A DNA stretch of 64,000 bases from Torreya grandis (GCA_037957365.1 JARHVA010000006.1:11428001-11492000); one strand, 5' to 3'. Positions 12,052-25,400 are shown, numbered from the stretch's first letter. Notes: a model not told the origin generated them from the letters alone. Program-made: numbers and translations.

Positions 12052-12659
12052 AATCCTTCCTGGCTTTACTCCAATAAACTAGCTACTTGCTTTACTAGTA
12101 ATAAATATCATGTCACAAAATCCATTATGTGCAATATTATGAATTAGAAAGGTAAGGGCCTTGGTCTTCATGAACAAGGGTCAATTGAGCCAATAACATT
12201 AAAAGATAATAAAGCTAGTCATGGCATAAGGTTTAATTCACTCAATATAAATACCACACTTTTCCAAAGTGACTCTTCTAGTGAATCAAAGGCAGATTCT
12301 TCAGATAATGAAACAAATTCCATTCTTAGTCACTTTTAAGACCTTCCCCTCACTAATATTTCCATGAAAATGCCATTTTAACATTTGACCTTACATATCC
12401 ATCCTTAATAAAATGGGACCAACATGCAACACTTCCACTTGATCAGTTTTAAAATCATGAGGCAATTTTAGAATTCTTGAGTACAGTAGGACCACATTCT
12501 ATTAGGGGATCATATGAAGGGGTTCTCTATTCAATTAGATGATTTTATATATTTTGGGGGAAAGCAATCACATCAATTAATCAATTCATCATCAACATGA
12601 AATCAAGAAGACCTAGAGGAGGAATTCAATCTTCCTCCACCACCCCAAAATTATAAATA

Positions 12660-13640
12660 AGAGTCAACTCTCCTAGTCAAGGATATTATTCCCATCAACA
12701 ATGGAACACAGGAATATCCTAAAATAGTCAAGCTTGTCATTTCCCTCACTCAAAAAGAAAGAGAAATACTCACTCTTTTGCTTTGAGAATTTTCAAATGT
12801 ATTCACATGGTCTTATGTGGATATGTTGGGGCTTGATCACCACCATTAATGCATCATCTTATTATATATATAGATGTAGAACCCATCAAACAAAAACTAC
12901 GTAAGATGCATTCTAAGACAACACTATTAGTGAAGGAAGAGTTAAAGAAACATCTGGAAGTTGGTTTCATATGCCCTATTGACTATTCAAATTGGATATC
13001 CAATATTGTACCTATGTCAAAAAATCCAAAATGAATTAGGGTTTATATAATTTTTTTTGATATCAATAAAGCATATCCAAAGGATGATTTCCCATTGCTC
13101 AATATCGACAAGATCATTGACTCTACTGTAGGTCACAAAATGTTGTCATTAATGGATAGTTTTTGGGTTACAATCAAATCAAAATAGCTCTTGAAGACAT
13201 ATCAAAGAGCAATGATCATTATTTTTCATGATATGCTTCATGATATTATGGGGGACTATGTTGACATCATACTTACAAAATCAAAATCTAGAAAAGAGCA
13301 TCCCAAAGTACTTCATTGCATCTTTGAAAGAATGAGAGAATATAAGATGAGACTAAATCCAATAAAAATGTGTGTTTAAGGTGACATCAGGAAAGTTATT
13401 GGGCTTTATTGTTTCATGCTGGGGTATAGAAGTTGATCCTTCTAAATGTTATGTTATCATGGATATGCCACCGGCAAAAAAAAATCTCAAACAACTTCAA
13501 AGTTTGCAAGGCAAAATCTAAGCACTCAGGTGCTTCATATCCCAACTTGTAGATATTTTTCATCCTTTTACATTCATGTTAAAAAAAGACACTCCTTCCA
13601 ATTAGAATTAGAATTATGTTACAACATTTGACCAACTTAA
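12660..13640 (+). pseudogene. Element C reverse transcriptase with internal deletion
   Basis: Gypsy-type RT in fragments. The fingers region lies at 12849-13034 (KQKLRKMH, then VKEELKKHLEVGFI, then NIVPMSK). DFPLLNIDKIID lies near 13090, and the palm and thumb at 13191-13379 (QRAMIIIFHDM, then YVDIILTKSKSRKEHPKVL, ending MRLNPIKMCV). Around 13190 the segment that normally carries the conserved Trp-Gly and MPFGL motifs is missing, so roughly 25 residues have been deleted. The catalytic pair at 13257-13268 is YVDI, so the second Asp is lost. The enzyme is certainly dead. Confidence 0.8.
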
Positions 13641-13689
13641 ACAATATCTTTCCAATCCACCAGTTTTGATGCCACTTGTTACTAGCAGG

Positions 13690-14100
13690 CCTTTCCTATT
13701 ATATATATCAGCTACTCAATATGCATTGGGGCATTGTTGACATAACATGATGATAGTTTGTCAGAAAGGGTAGTGTATTATCACCACAAAACCTTGGCAT
13801 ATTACAAAATTAATTATTCTCAAGTGGAAAAGGCATGTCTTGCAGTTGTTTATGCTTCCCAAAAACTCCATCATTACATGCTCAATAATCAAACCAAAAT
13901 CATTATAAACATCAACCCTCTCAAGTATCTTTTATCCAAAATAGCTTTAATAGGTAGGATGGCTAAGTGGGTTATGCTTCTAAGTGAGTTTGATTTTGAG
14001 TATGTTAATCAAAAGGTAATTAAGGGACAAGTCTTAGAAGATGCACTAGTAGAGGCACCCCTCAAAGATAAATCACCTCTTATCATAGACTTCCCAGATG
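13690..14100 (+). pseudogene. Element C RNase H (gypsy type)
   Basis: The open frame 13758-14192 shows the gypsy RNase H pattern: VVYYHHKTLAYYKINYSQVE, then CLAVVYASQKLHHYML, then the tether-like end KWVMLLSEFDFEYV. It would degrade the RNA strand during reverse transcription. It continues without a large gap into a second RNase H, which places element C in the Tat group of Ty3/gypsy. Confidence 0.8.
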
Positions 14101-14540
14101 AAACAATCATGTTTATTGACAAATCTCTAGTTTGGCAACTATTTTTTATAGTTATTTCACAAACCATGGTTCAGGGGCATGTATTCTACTAGTCACACCA
14201 TATGGGGATTGTATTCTGAAAACCTTCAAAATTGAGTTTCCTTGTACTAATAACGTCATGGAGTATGAAGCTCTCATAGTTGGTCTCAAACTTACTATAC
14301 AATGGGTATCCAACATCTTCTTGTATTTGTTGATTCCAACCTTATCATAAACCAAGTAATTAATGAATTTTAAACTCGTGATGATAATTTAATCCCATAC
14401 AAAGAGATGGTAGATATTTTAAAGTTGTCATTTGCATTTATCTAATTTGAACAAGTAGCACGAATCAATAACATGGTAGCAAATGCTATGTCAACCATTG
14501 GTTCATTACTTGATCTTAACAAAAAACACAACAAATTCTT
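14101..14540 (+). pseudogene. Element C second, archaeal-type RNase H (aRH)
   Basis: Following the first RNase H, two frames read together show WQLFF, NHGSGACILLVTP, CTNNVMEYEALIVGLKLTIQW and, near 14470, a degenerate ANAM segment. This is the additional RNase H typical of Tat elements, here in the order RNase H, aRH, integrase. A frameshift lies near 14150 and several stops follow 14350. Confidence 0.75.
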
Positions 14541-14559
14541 TGTATAGTACTTGATGATA

Positions 14560-15830
14560 CCATCATATGACACGCCTAATTATAAAATGGTCTAAGAGAT
14601 GGTTGGTCTCACTTCTCCTTGGTATTCTCATATTTATGCATATCTCCATGATAATACACTTTCACCTACCTTATCCCATAACCAACGTAAATCATTCATC
14701 CAATGCACATTTTGTTATACATTCCTTGGAAACACTTTCTATCAAAGAGGCTATGATGGAACACTTCTACGTTGTTTAAATTTTGAAGAATCTACTTTGG
14801 CCATTAGAGAAGTTCATGAAGGAATATGTGGTTCACATTCCATTGGCATTGTCCTAGCTAAAAAACATTTGCATGTAGGTTATTATTGGCCTACAATAGA
14901 ATTTGATTCATTCACTTTTTTAAAAAAATGCATGCCTTGTCAAAAGCATGGTGACTTGTACACAACCCTTCACAAGCTTTACAACCTATTACTACTCCTT
15001 GACCATTCTCCATGTGGAGGTTAAACCTCATTGGAAAAAAACAATCCTAATTCATCTGATGGTCATAAACACGCTATTACCTCTATTGAATACTTTACCA
15101 AGTGGGTTGAGGTAATGCCCCTTACATATGTTATTGAAAAATAGATCTGTAAGTTCATCTTAAGTCACATTCTCTATTACTTCAGTATTCCTTCCACTAT
15201 TATTTATGATATTCGAACATCATTCAAAAATAAAGAAGTCAAAGCTCTTTATAAAACCTATAAGATAAAGCAAAAATGGTACACTCCGTACCACCCACAA
15301 GTAAATGGCCACATTGAGGCAACAAATAAAATAATCCTATGGATACTTAAATGAGTTATCAATGAAGTTGGTTATGACTGTCACACACAACTTTATCCCA
15401 CCCTTTGGGCATACCCCACTAACATTCGTACACCCACGAGGGCAACTCCTTATTTCCTTATCTAAGGTGGTGAGTATATTCTACCCATAGAATTCAAGAT
15501 TCCATCTTTGCACATATCCATATAATAAATCATTGATGACTAATCCTATCATACTTTATGCCTTAGTGAACTTAATCTTATAGACTAGAAACAACTTAAT
15601 AAAAGGATAAAAGCCAGGGAATTCAAGATCAAAGATCTTGTTCTAAAGGAAAACCAATGAAATACTAATGCCAAGAGAGAAAAGAAATGAAAAGTTGAAC
15701 CCAATTGGTTGGGCTCGTATATCCATCATTGCCAAATATAGATCAAGAGCTTACAAGTTAGCTATAAAAGATGGAGAGGAGCTTGATGAACCTATAAACA
15801 TCATGCACCTTAAGAGATTTTATGCTTGAC
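14560..15830 (+). pseudogene. Element C integrase
   Basis: Integrase inserts the cDNA into the host chromosome. The HHCC zinc domain lies at about 14810-14945 (HEGICGSH, then YYWPT, then CMPCQKHGD). The catalytic core runs from about 15015 to 15400: the first Asp position reads Asn (WRLNLIG), the second Asp is kept (IYDIRTSF), and the Glu is kept (NGHIEATNK). The C-terminal part ends near 15830 with INIMHLKRFYA. Multiple stops and one lost catalytic Asp make it inactive. Confidence 0.8.
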
Positions 15831-16261
15831 TTATTTTGCATGTTGTTGTTTATATCTTAGGTGTCAAAAATAAAAAAATAAAGAGAAAAAAATTAAAAAC
15901 CAAAAAAGTAAAAATAATATAAAATGATAAAAACAAAAAAAATAGTTCGTCTATTAAGTGAAAACTAGTTTACTGGTGCTTTGGGCATGTAACATAGTGA
16001 AAAATAGGTTTCTGGCACCCTGCATAATCCATTGTCTATATTCACCCTAGTTACTTGGGGGAATCCCAATGTAGTCATCCTTTGTCACTTTTTTCTTCAC
16101 CCATTCCATAACATTTTAGCTTAGGGTTTGACCCTTGTTAGGTGTGGAGCCTGATTGTCTTCCAGGATCAGAGGTTAATAATTTGATGTTATTTCAGTTG
16201 GGTTTTGGATCCCATTCTTTGTATCCACGATGGCACCTAGGAGTTATAAGGGGGGGAGCCA
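15831..16261 (+). mobile_element. 3' untranslated region of element C
   Basis: After the integrase comes an A-rich tract (15870-15950). Next are two diverged copies of AGTGAAAACTAG..CTGGTGC / AGTGAAAAATAG..CTGGCAC (about 15956-16020), then a G-run (AAGGGGGGGAG near 16250) that could be a polypurine tract. The repeated AGTGAAAA-type 3' UTR looks like what I have seen in other Tat elements. The 3' LTR that should follow was not recognised. Confidence 0.45.
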
Positions 16262-16640
16262 AGGGGTTCAGGGGCAGCGTCACCAAAGCAATTTTTTATT
16301 AAAATTGCCTTGTAAAATCTAGGCCATTGATTAAAAGTTTCCAAATCTGATGGTATAGGTTATGCTTCGGTTTTTTTGTGCTAAAATGTATTATTACATG
16401 GTTGAGATAAAAGATGAAACATATTACACACTGAGAGGAGGCAGAAAGAGGTAGAGAGGTGTAACATGGTTTATTGTAGGATTTGTTTCTCCCTTGCATT
16501 ACTGAAAATAATATACTGGACAAGTTTGGTGGATGTAGCCCATCTTGGGTGAACCACGTTAAATCCAGTGTCTCCTATTTTGTGCATGTTTATGATTATT
16601 TTTTGTATGTTTGATTGATTCATTTCATAGTTTATCTTGT
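16262..16640 (+). repeat. Possible fragment of a copia-type LTR
   Basis: Contains GTGGATGTAGCCCATC followed by GGGTGAACCACGTTAAAT at about 16531-16565. This resembles a segment found in the LTRs of many plant copia elements. It lies where the 3' LTR of element C should be, suggesting replacement or a later insertion. No second copy in the window; identification from memory of the motif only. Confidence 0.35.
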
Positions 16641-17253
16641 ATGTGATTTGGGGATAAATACGTGTTTTATTTTATCCTAACACTTGTATTTGTGTACCTA
16701 TGTCCTTACTCATGATGGAAGAAAGTATTACATATAACCATATTTATCACATTCATTTATGCCCATCGTAAACCAAAATGTTCAAAATATAAGCAACCAC
16801 TTACTGTAAAATATGTCTACCATCTTAGCTAGCTTCCAAACTCTGAATCATTGTTCACTCACTCAAATTTATGGGAAGGACAATTATGTATTCATTTATC
16901 AAGGACACTAAACACTTCATCAATCACCCATTTTCTCATCACTTCCTATATCGGGATAACTACATCTAGCCTGATATCCCCACACAAACTTTGTCCATGG
17001 TGGATTATGTAGGTAATGCTTAAAGACACAAGGTCTTTAGGGTTAATGTGGCCACTATCATCCCCATCATCCATTACCTTAAGCATGATTTAATTCTTCC
17101 TCATCAATCGTGAATCTTGGATACCAAACATCTCAACCTTAGCCTATGATGTTAAGTATTTTATTACATATTTTAGGTGTTGATTACTTTTGTGTTTTTT
17201 TCACCTACATTTTGTTGTCACTTTGTTTATGTTATCTTTTTGGTCTGTTATCC

Positions 17254-17385
17254 CTTACCTTAACCATTTTTGGTTATTTTACTTAAATACTCTTATCCTT
17301 AGCCATTTTTGGTTACTTCACTTAATTATTTACCTTAACCATTATTTGTTGTAAAATCTTGTTACCTTGACCATTCTTAGTTTTT
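17254..17385. repeat. Degenerate short tandem repeat, about four units
   Basis: Units of the form TTACCTTAACCATTTTTGG followed by TTA..TTTACTT recur at about 17255, 17295, 17332 and 17362 with variable spacers. The core AACC-ATTTTT-GGTT is self-complementary. No known function. Confidence 0.55.
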
Positions 17386-17559
17386 TTTTTACATCTCATT
17401 ACTTTACCCTCTTTTGATTATTTTCTTTGATCTTGTTTGTCTTAAATCATTTTTTCATATTTTATTTTATTGTCTCATCATTTATCTTTTTTTATCTTTT
17501 TTGCTTTTTTATGTGAACTTTTTATTTTCAAGTTTGTGTTCATTTTGACAGTGTTGTTA

Positions 17560-17737
17560 TCAATATCATTTTGTGTATTATAATATAGTGTTATTATGAC
17601 TTCATATCTCATGATGCTTTAAATACTATACATTTTGAACTTTGACTTATTTTAATTGATTGTGTGTGTCAAGATTATTTTGTGAATTAAATTATAGTGT
17701 GGTTATGATTTTTATATATCATGACACACTTTATTTT
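17560..17737. repeat. Tandem duplication, period about 110 bp
   Basis: The segment at 17560-17627 (TCAATATCATTTTGTG, then ATATAGTGTTATTATGA) is repeated in diverged form at 17670-17737 (TCAAGATTATTTTGTG, then TATAGTGTGGTTATGA). A local duplication of AT-rich DNA. Confidence 0.55.
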
Positions 17738-18239
17738 TCACAAATTATTCTTTGTAATGTCTTTATGCATATAAACATACAATTTCATCATGATTATTTT
17801 ACATCATTGGTGATTCTTGTTTTATGCTTAATTGAAAATCAGGTTGCTCAAAACTTACTTATTCATGTTAGATATCCAATGTAAGGCAAAAATAAACACA
17901 ATGCATCTATCTAACCATCCATACATTTTATCCATTTCATTTTTATACCATGATAAATTTTGAATAAGATTAACACGTGTTATTGTAACTAAAAAGGTAG
18001 GAAATACAATTACCATCCATAACCATATCTATCCATCTAAATCATAAACCATACATAAAAGAGTAATAATCATAGTCCATAATGTCCATCACATAACAAT
18101 CACACAAGTATGATAGCCAAATTGAATAACGTGTGTGTCTATATATATATCTCTCAAAATTAAATGTGTTTATACACTGATACATATCAAAAATATATAT
18201 ACATTGATGACTCATGATCACATCCATCTCAAGTCTCTC

Positions 18240-20290
18240 CCTGACCCTCCAATGGGGCATCTATGGTAGGACTAGGTTCATAACATTATGGTGTACTCCT
18301 TGAAGGACCCATGACATGCCATGATGCCTTCCCCATAGACCTCTCTGAATGTACTGGCTATGCTGACCTCCCTAACATTGATCTCTTGGTCGAGTACTCA
18401 TTATATGAACATGCTTGTTATTCTCATGGAATAACCTCCTTGTACAAACTCCTATAGTATATGGCCTACTCTATGGCCTACATGACCCTATCCAAAGTCA
18501 CCACTTATCCCTATCCTACTAATAATTCCCTTGCCTTTACAAAATCCACACATGTAGTATCCCTCTCTTGCCTATACCACTATGTCAATGTTGTGTCATC
18601 AGGTGTATGGGTCTCTTCATCTTGTGTCTCAAGTCCATATAATAATGCCATGACATGCTATGTAGAAATCTAATAATTATATCCACATTTACCTATAGTC
18701 TGGTAACCTACCTATGTAAACCTACTATTTCCACACCTCATGCTCTAATCTCCTCATATAACTTGTCAATTAGTGTTTGATCCTCCTGTAATCTAACTAG
18801 CCCTGTTGTCCCAACCCTATCTCTATTATCTATGTGAATCTATGGTAATGGTCTCATCTTCATATCACCACCATCCTGCTCCCCATCACTATCAATAATA
18901 ACTAGAAGAGTCTCTCCTCCTACAATAGGCTCCTCTATAATTGCTCTCATCTCTAAATCCCTACTTGCCTCCTGTAATATCTCCACATCCCCCAACTATC
19001 TCACCTCCACATCCTCTATCTAGGTTTCCTATATCCATAATCCCCTCTGTCTATCTTTGCATCCCTATCTCCCTCCTTTTGGTCATATAACCACCCTCTT
19101 GATCCTCACTCCCAATCATGTAGCCCATGGGTGTCTACTCAATCTAGCCACTAATCTCTATCTCTAAGTGTGTGGAGGAGTGTATGGTAGTGTGAGTCTC
19201 ATTGGTCATTGTCTAGCCCACCACACTATGTATCAATCCACTACCCTTGCATCAATAATGTCTCTCCTATCAACCCAATTCACTATCTAAATGTGTGTCA
19301 AACTATGCTCAATAAGCTTCAGATCAATAACAATACCCCACTATTCTCTCTCACTAACAGATCATGCAAACATGTGTGGCCTTGTTGGAATATGTTGCCT
19401 CATGCCAAACTATCTCAAAACTCTGTCAGGTCTTTATCTCTCAATGATATAGTCACACACACCCATGATATAACACCATGTCATCATATAGTCCATGTAT
19501 ATTCCATCATGTGCACACTAGAAGTCTATCTCCCGATATGGCCTCTAGGTAATTTGATCCTCCCCTATATCAACTACATATATCCTATAAAACTCTAGGT
19601 CTTGTGAGCATTGCCTCTATGTACCTATAATCACATTCCAACCATATGTAATAGGCTCATCCTCCACTCTAGTGTTCATGTGACCAACTAACCACTCCAT
19701 AACAATATACTCCCAACATCATACTTGTAATAAAGTGGAAGGACCTATGTCCTTCCCATCTGAGTATACTATATGATTTAAATCCATGTACAAATCTGCT
19801 AGTACATAAGGCCCCCATACAAACCTATCTCCCATATCCATCATATCACTATCAACATCCAACAAACCAATCAAACATAGTCTTCCACTCTTGTTAGGTA
19901 GCATGATGCCACTGACAATAGACATAAGCACAAAAGTCAATTAATTTACACCTAAAGCCATACATGTATCTATATCTAGTCTACCTCTCACAACTAGAAT
20001 CAAGCCCTCACCAAATATCTTGTAAAGAGTGGTCTCCTGTGAGCCTTGCCCTTAATACACCTATGTCCCCTATATTGGGATCCCCAAGACCTACCATATA
20101 TCCTCTGAGTTCATAGTCATCTCACCTATCGGTAAGTGAAATGCGCTCATCTCGTTGTGCCATCTCTTAATCAATGTGGTCAAAAAATCCCCATCAATTT
20201 AGATCTATAGCATCTAAGAAATACAAGATAATATCGTTACCTCCAGCACCCTGAACTCATACTTAGTAAATCTTGTAATATATGACAATA
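18240..20290 (-). pseudogene. Relic of a plant mobile domain (PMD / aminotransferase-like) gene
   Basis: On the minus strand, from about 20290: RFTKYEFRVLEV near the start, then LIKRWHNEMSAFHLPIGEMT and VLGIPI at 20080-20190. SGIMLPNKSGRLCLIGLLD, WGPYVLADLYMDLNH and LLQVWCWEYI follow at 19690-19940. These are, in order, the hallmarks of the plant mobile domain (Pfam PF10536), as found in MAIN/MAIL proteins and in some MULE-type transposons. Further degenerate coding (YRIYVVDIGED, IHGLYDD) continues to about 19200. A basic, coiled-coil-like C-terminal part runs down to about 18240 (VGTTGLVRLQEDQTLIDKL). Stops are frequent. It is either a decayed host MAIL-type gene or PMD cargo of a transposon; no terminal repeats were recognised. 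Confidence 0.75.
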
Positions 20291-21277
20291 CTCTTGGCCT
20301 CTACTCTCCTGTCGCTAATATTGGTAATACCTCCTATAAAATCCATTACACAAACTTTAACATGTTGTTAATCCTACAAATCAAAATAAATCTGTAACAA
20401 CTATCATCCCCACATTCATTAATTTCGTTGTTTTTTCCAAATTTATCCTAATTGCATGTTTATTTATTTGCTAAATCAACCCCTTTTTTAAACCCTCTCA
20501 ATTTTGCTCTTCAAATTGACAAATTTGCTACCCAATCCATCGATTTTACAGCTATATTCACCAATTTTGTAGTTTCAACCCCAATTTCACAATTTTGATC
20601 ATTTCACTATTTATTTGCATGTTTTTGCCACTCTATCTTGCAATTTTGCAATTCCCTTGATTTAATCCTTCCTTGTGAATTTACTACCTTGATCAATGAT
20701 TTTCCTACTAAATTTTGTGATTTTTATACTATGTATAATAAATTCACAAATCTCTAAACCCATTTATATCTAATGATTTCATGACCCTGATTAATGATTT
20801 CACTACCTAGATTGATGATTTCATAATTATAGTCGACAATTTTGCAACTTTCATGGTCGAAATCATAACTGGGATAATTAGGATTTCATTCCAACTAACT
20901 TTCAATTGCAATAAATGTTTTAAAATAAAAAAAAAACTTTAAAATTGTACTTACTGGTGGGTCACTCCTCTCAGGTCTCTGATGTCTCCTCACATGCTCA
21001 TTATGGTGCACGTGAACAAGGATATGATGCATTTTTTCCCACAAACTTAGAGCTAATTCACTCACTCATAATTTTACAGTAGTCACTCTAAAAATCATAA
21101 TACACAAATGCATTCATAATTCTTCCTCCCTCTACTTATAACCTAACTGCCCCTCCAATTCAAATATTTTCCCTCCAACTCCTTATTTTCACATTTATCA
21201 CCCATTTTTCTCCAAATTTTAGAATAATATTAATCAAAATATTCTGGTTGTATATTAATGTTGTGAAAGTCTAGGGG
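20291..21277. other. AT-rich spacer between the PMD relic and element B1
   Basis: Contains many irregular runs of CAATTTTG, ATTTTGCA and TGATTTC, and no conserved coding frame. It may include the promoter side of the PMD gene. Nothing further can be supported. Confidence 0.45.
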
Positions 21278-22073
21278 TGGTTTACTACAAACAAGCACAA
21301 ACATGGGATAACTCCTTTTAAGCTCAACATTTAAACACTTGACTGCATTGGCATCAATCCACATAAGGCACATGCCTTATGTACTCACTTTAAATGTAGT
21401 TAAGAAGGAACTAGGGCCTGCATTGGGCTAGTTATGCCATGGCACAAGGCTTCACTAAGGGGACTTAAGCAATGCACCATAAAATTAACTCTGGGGTATA
21501 CCTATAGGCATAGGACTATATTCAGGATAAGCCTGGGGTCATATAGGCACTTAATGGGCTGAAAGACTAATTTGATTTAACTTACTCCCCATACTAAATA
21601 GATGTAACTTAAATAGGGGTTGGGTTTACTAGTGCAAACCTATACTCATCTTGTATGTAAAATTATCATGACATCATGAAAATTATAGGGACTCTATTAA
21701 AATAGTGAAACCAACAAGATGCATGAACTTCAATTCACATAATTGATCAACAGTGCAACATCACTCAAAACACTTGCATCCCACATCAATACTATAAGAC
21801 ATATGAACCAAATAAACTCATGTACAATTTAAGGCAATATCAATTGTCATTATTCAAAGTTCATAACAAGTGACTATATTCAAAATCATAATACTAACAA
21901 CATAATGGCTCACATATGAGCTTGGGCACATATAATTGGAGCCAGAGTGGCCTCCATTCTGTATCTAGGCCTCAATAGTCGCTAGACCAAAGTTTACAAA
22001 GCATGGTTTTGAAGTCATTACACTAGAGCTTTGATACAATTATCCCTCCCTCTTCATCCTCTATTTTGAGCTC

Positions 22074-22082
22074 TTTATATAA
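22074..22082 (-). promoter_or_regulatory. TATA box of the B1 LTR
   Basis: TTATATAAA on the minus strand, about 350 bp downstream of the U3 reading frame's stop. The B2 copy at the matching place is degenerate (GATTTATAAC near 35780). The position matches the layout of the A-type LTRs: U3 frame, then TATA, then about 0.75 kb of R-U5. Confidence 0.5.
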
Positions 22083-22425
22083 GCCGTTAGGAACATCTTT
22101 GCCAGGGTGAAAGCTGCATGTTAAGTGTTGAGTTGGAGTTTTATCATCATAACCACTGACACCATAACCCCGTGATTCCCACACTCTAGTTGCCCTTTGT
22201 CTTTATATCTTTGTTGATGCCCTGATTATCCAAGAGATGGTTAGCCATCAGCTAGATGGCACATGATTTGTGCTGCATCCTCCATCTGGCTACTAAAACC
22301 ATTAGGCTAACCACTTGACAAAATATCTAGACATGTCAAGGTGGACATCAAGTTGACATGAAAACTCCACTAAATGGGTTAGGCCCCAACATTACCCCAT
22401 AGAAAATCCTTAGTCTGCCCTCAGA

Positions 22426-25400
22426 CTAAGCCATCAAACACTTGGGAGTGCAAAACTCAAGTGCATTCTCTTAGAGTTCTGTGCTAAAATCTTCAAAGCC
22501 CTTTATGGCTAGCTTGATCTCTTTTACAATGCAATCAATCTCCGTTGATGTAACAGTGAGTGGAAGTGTATCTATTTTATCTAGATATTTACAAAAGGCT
22601 TCTACATTGGTATATGGCTTTACCACACTTCCATCTAAGATCTCCCCTTGCTCACAGGCTTTAGTCTATAGAGAAAGGAAGAGTTATTCCAAGGTTCTTT
22701 CCTGGTCTTTGATCTAATTGCTCAATGCATTCATTCTGCCCATGATTTGTGACCTTTTTGCCTTGCCTGTGGATTATACCTTAGCCATCAACTGCTTCTT
22801 CTCATCTTTTTATTGTTTTAAGCATGTATATATCACCAACACTTAGTTAGAGAAGTTGAAGAAGATTATGTTTACTATTTTTGTGCCCTCTTTCAACTTT
22901 GCAAAGAGATCCTCCACTTCTTGGAGCTTGTCTGATAGCTCATTCTTTAGTGTGGTGTTGGGGTCTTCCTCTTCTTCTTCTTGTGCCAGCTTGGGTTGTA
23001 GTCTTGGGAACATCTACTCCACCAATACACAAATATTATTAGCCTCTAAAAGGTCTAAAGTGTTAATGCCAACCAAAAGAGATGGCTTGGCCACCTCCAT
23101 GCTCTCACAAAATTGTTGTAATTTGAACTTGTTAGCTTGCGCTTCCTCCTTGGCTTCTTTGAGGAGTTTTTTTAGTTTCCTCACCTTTCCATCATTTATG
23201 ACATTCTGGTGTGTTACTTTCATGACCATTTTTATTAACACATTCACAGATTTGACTCGGTTCATGGCACGTAGGTCAACAAGAAGGGATTTTTGCCCTT
23301 TTTCAAAATCATATAGGCTCAAAGTAGCTTCCTTTGGCACCTCAAATTGGGGCTTATCCATATAATGGTCAAACGTAAATGAGAGTTATTTACACATCCT
23401 TATCATGGTGTCTTATGGGGCATAGTTTTGTATAAGTATAAATCTTTATCCCCCTAATTCTTTTACATTGCTTCCCTAATGCTAAGTTCTATGTCATCCT
23501 TTTTGACGATAACCTTCTCCATGTGAACTTCTTCATCTTCACTGGTGCTACCACTCTCTTCAGCATGCTCCTCCAAGGAGTCATTTGTTTGGTCTTTGGG
23601 GGTTACTTCATTGGAATTCTCCCCCTTGTTTGTTTCTTCATCCTGGGGCTTTTCAATATTTACCTCAAGGGTTATACCTTCGATGCCAGGGTCACCTTGT
23701 TATTGCTGGTACTTCTCGATTGTCTTTGTTTATTGCTTTTAGGCACCAATATCACCTTATTTTAGTCAAAACACCCCTTCAATACTTGGGTGTGCCTTAG
23801 AAGCTTATTCTGCTTATCTGAAAGGGTCCCTTAGTGCTTGTTCGACCACCTCTACTATTGGTTCTGTGCTTGAGGGTACTTTTGGGGCCCTCTTTTCCAA
23901 CTTGGCCTTCTTCTGTTCTTGGTCAAGTTTTTGCTTCTCTTCAAATGCCAAAGCCCAGATTATGTCTTCCTCATTGAGTCCCATCTTCCTCTAGGCCACT
24001 CTTTTTTCCTCGATAGATTGAGGGGCCATTAGGGAGGCCTTATCATTGGATGTCGATGCCGATTTCTTTGGTGGGATATTCAGTGAGGTTGTGTTAGATG
24101 TAAGACTTGCCATTTCCTTAGTTAATTTTAGCATGGAGGCCACACCACTTTGTAAGGCATCCTGAATGTTTCTAGTGCCAAGCTCCTCTTCGCCTTCCTC
24201 TATTTGTAGGATAGAAGTTCTTGACCTCTCTTCTTTAGTCTTTTCTTCTATTAGGCGTACTAGGGCTACCTCTTTTTACATATCCATAAGGGTTTTAGTA
24301 GGGAATGCCATAGGTCCCTTAATCTTTTCTCTTGGATGCTTGATGGAAGATGCACCCTCTTGCTTGAATGTCATGCACTTCATTTGGGTAGGTGGCATTA
24401 TTCGTTCTTCAGAGGCTATATTCAACGATACACACTTAGTAATCTCCTTTAATTTTTCACCCCACTTCCTTAGGAGTGACTTCATTTAAACTTTTGGTGT
24501 ATCCTTTCCTTCATCACTAGCTATGAGGGGGCACTCATCATCCTTACCAAGATCTATGCCCTTCTTGCGTGGCTTCATCTTATAGTATAAGTTGAAAATT
24601 ATTCCATTGATTATTACCCTTTGGAGGGGATGGATGTCAAGCATGTTACTATCATCCTCTTCATCCCTAGTTGCCTTGGTTATGAGGCACACAAATTGGT
24701 GTCTCATCATCCTTTTATCATAATCTACAACCTTGGCCTGGATATCAATCTATTATGCATTTGGGAATCTCCTTAGCACTGCCATGAAGTATTTTGACGA
24801 GAATGTGTAAGATAATTAGATCTAACCTGATAGATTTTCATATGTGAGCACTAGGTACACCACATAAAAGTGTTACATCATGATGAAGGTCATTATTCCC
24901 ATGAGTTGCTAAGGGAGTTTTTGTGGGATGTGCTACTCATTTCCAAATGCCTCCACAAATCTATTGAATAACCCTTGCACTCTAGTTTTGTACTTCTATG
25001 AGAAGCTAGAGGGGCAGATGAAGTCTTGGTACTTAATCATTGGGGACTCATGGTTTGGTGGAAACATCTATAGGTGGTAATGATCACCATTTGACACACC
25101 TATCTCCTCCATCACCAATAGGATAAGCATGTATCCCCACCAGAAGGTCTCGCATGCCCAATGACATTCTTGTGCATTCTTTATACTCCCCTCTATGATG
25201 AACTTGGAGATGTTTAACGTTCTCCCTGTGCCATGTGGTGGGCAATGCAAATGAAGGTTTTAATTATATCTGACCATCGACTGCTAGGGTAAAGTGTGGT
25301 GTTTACCAAGTGTGTTACTTACCTTATACTTAGGTCTTTGATGTCTTTGATATGGAATACAAGTCCTGACTTGTAATAGCCTAGGAGATTCATGACCCTC

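Larger units (their letters stand above)
16641..18240. other. AT-rich intergenic DNA without recognisable genes
   Basis: Short chance frames only. It holds two small local repeats listed separately (17254-17385 and 17560-17737). I see no conserved protein motif on either strand. Confidence 0.5.

Noticed and set aside
19209..19598. 129-residue plus-strand frame
   Set aside because: Antisense to the plant mobile domain relic, whose motifs are clear on the minus strand.
22856..23365. 169-residue plus-strand frame and its counterpart at 36590-36982
   Set aside because: Antisense to the coiled-coil part of the B-family U3 frame; the Ser/Phe-rich product mirrors Lys/Glu codons.
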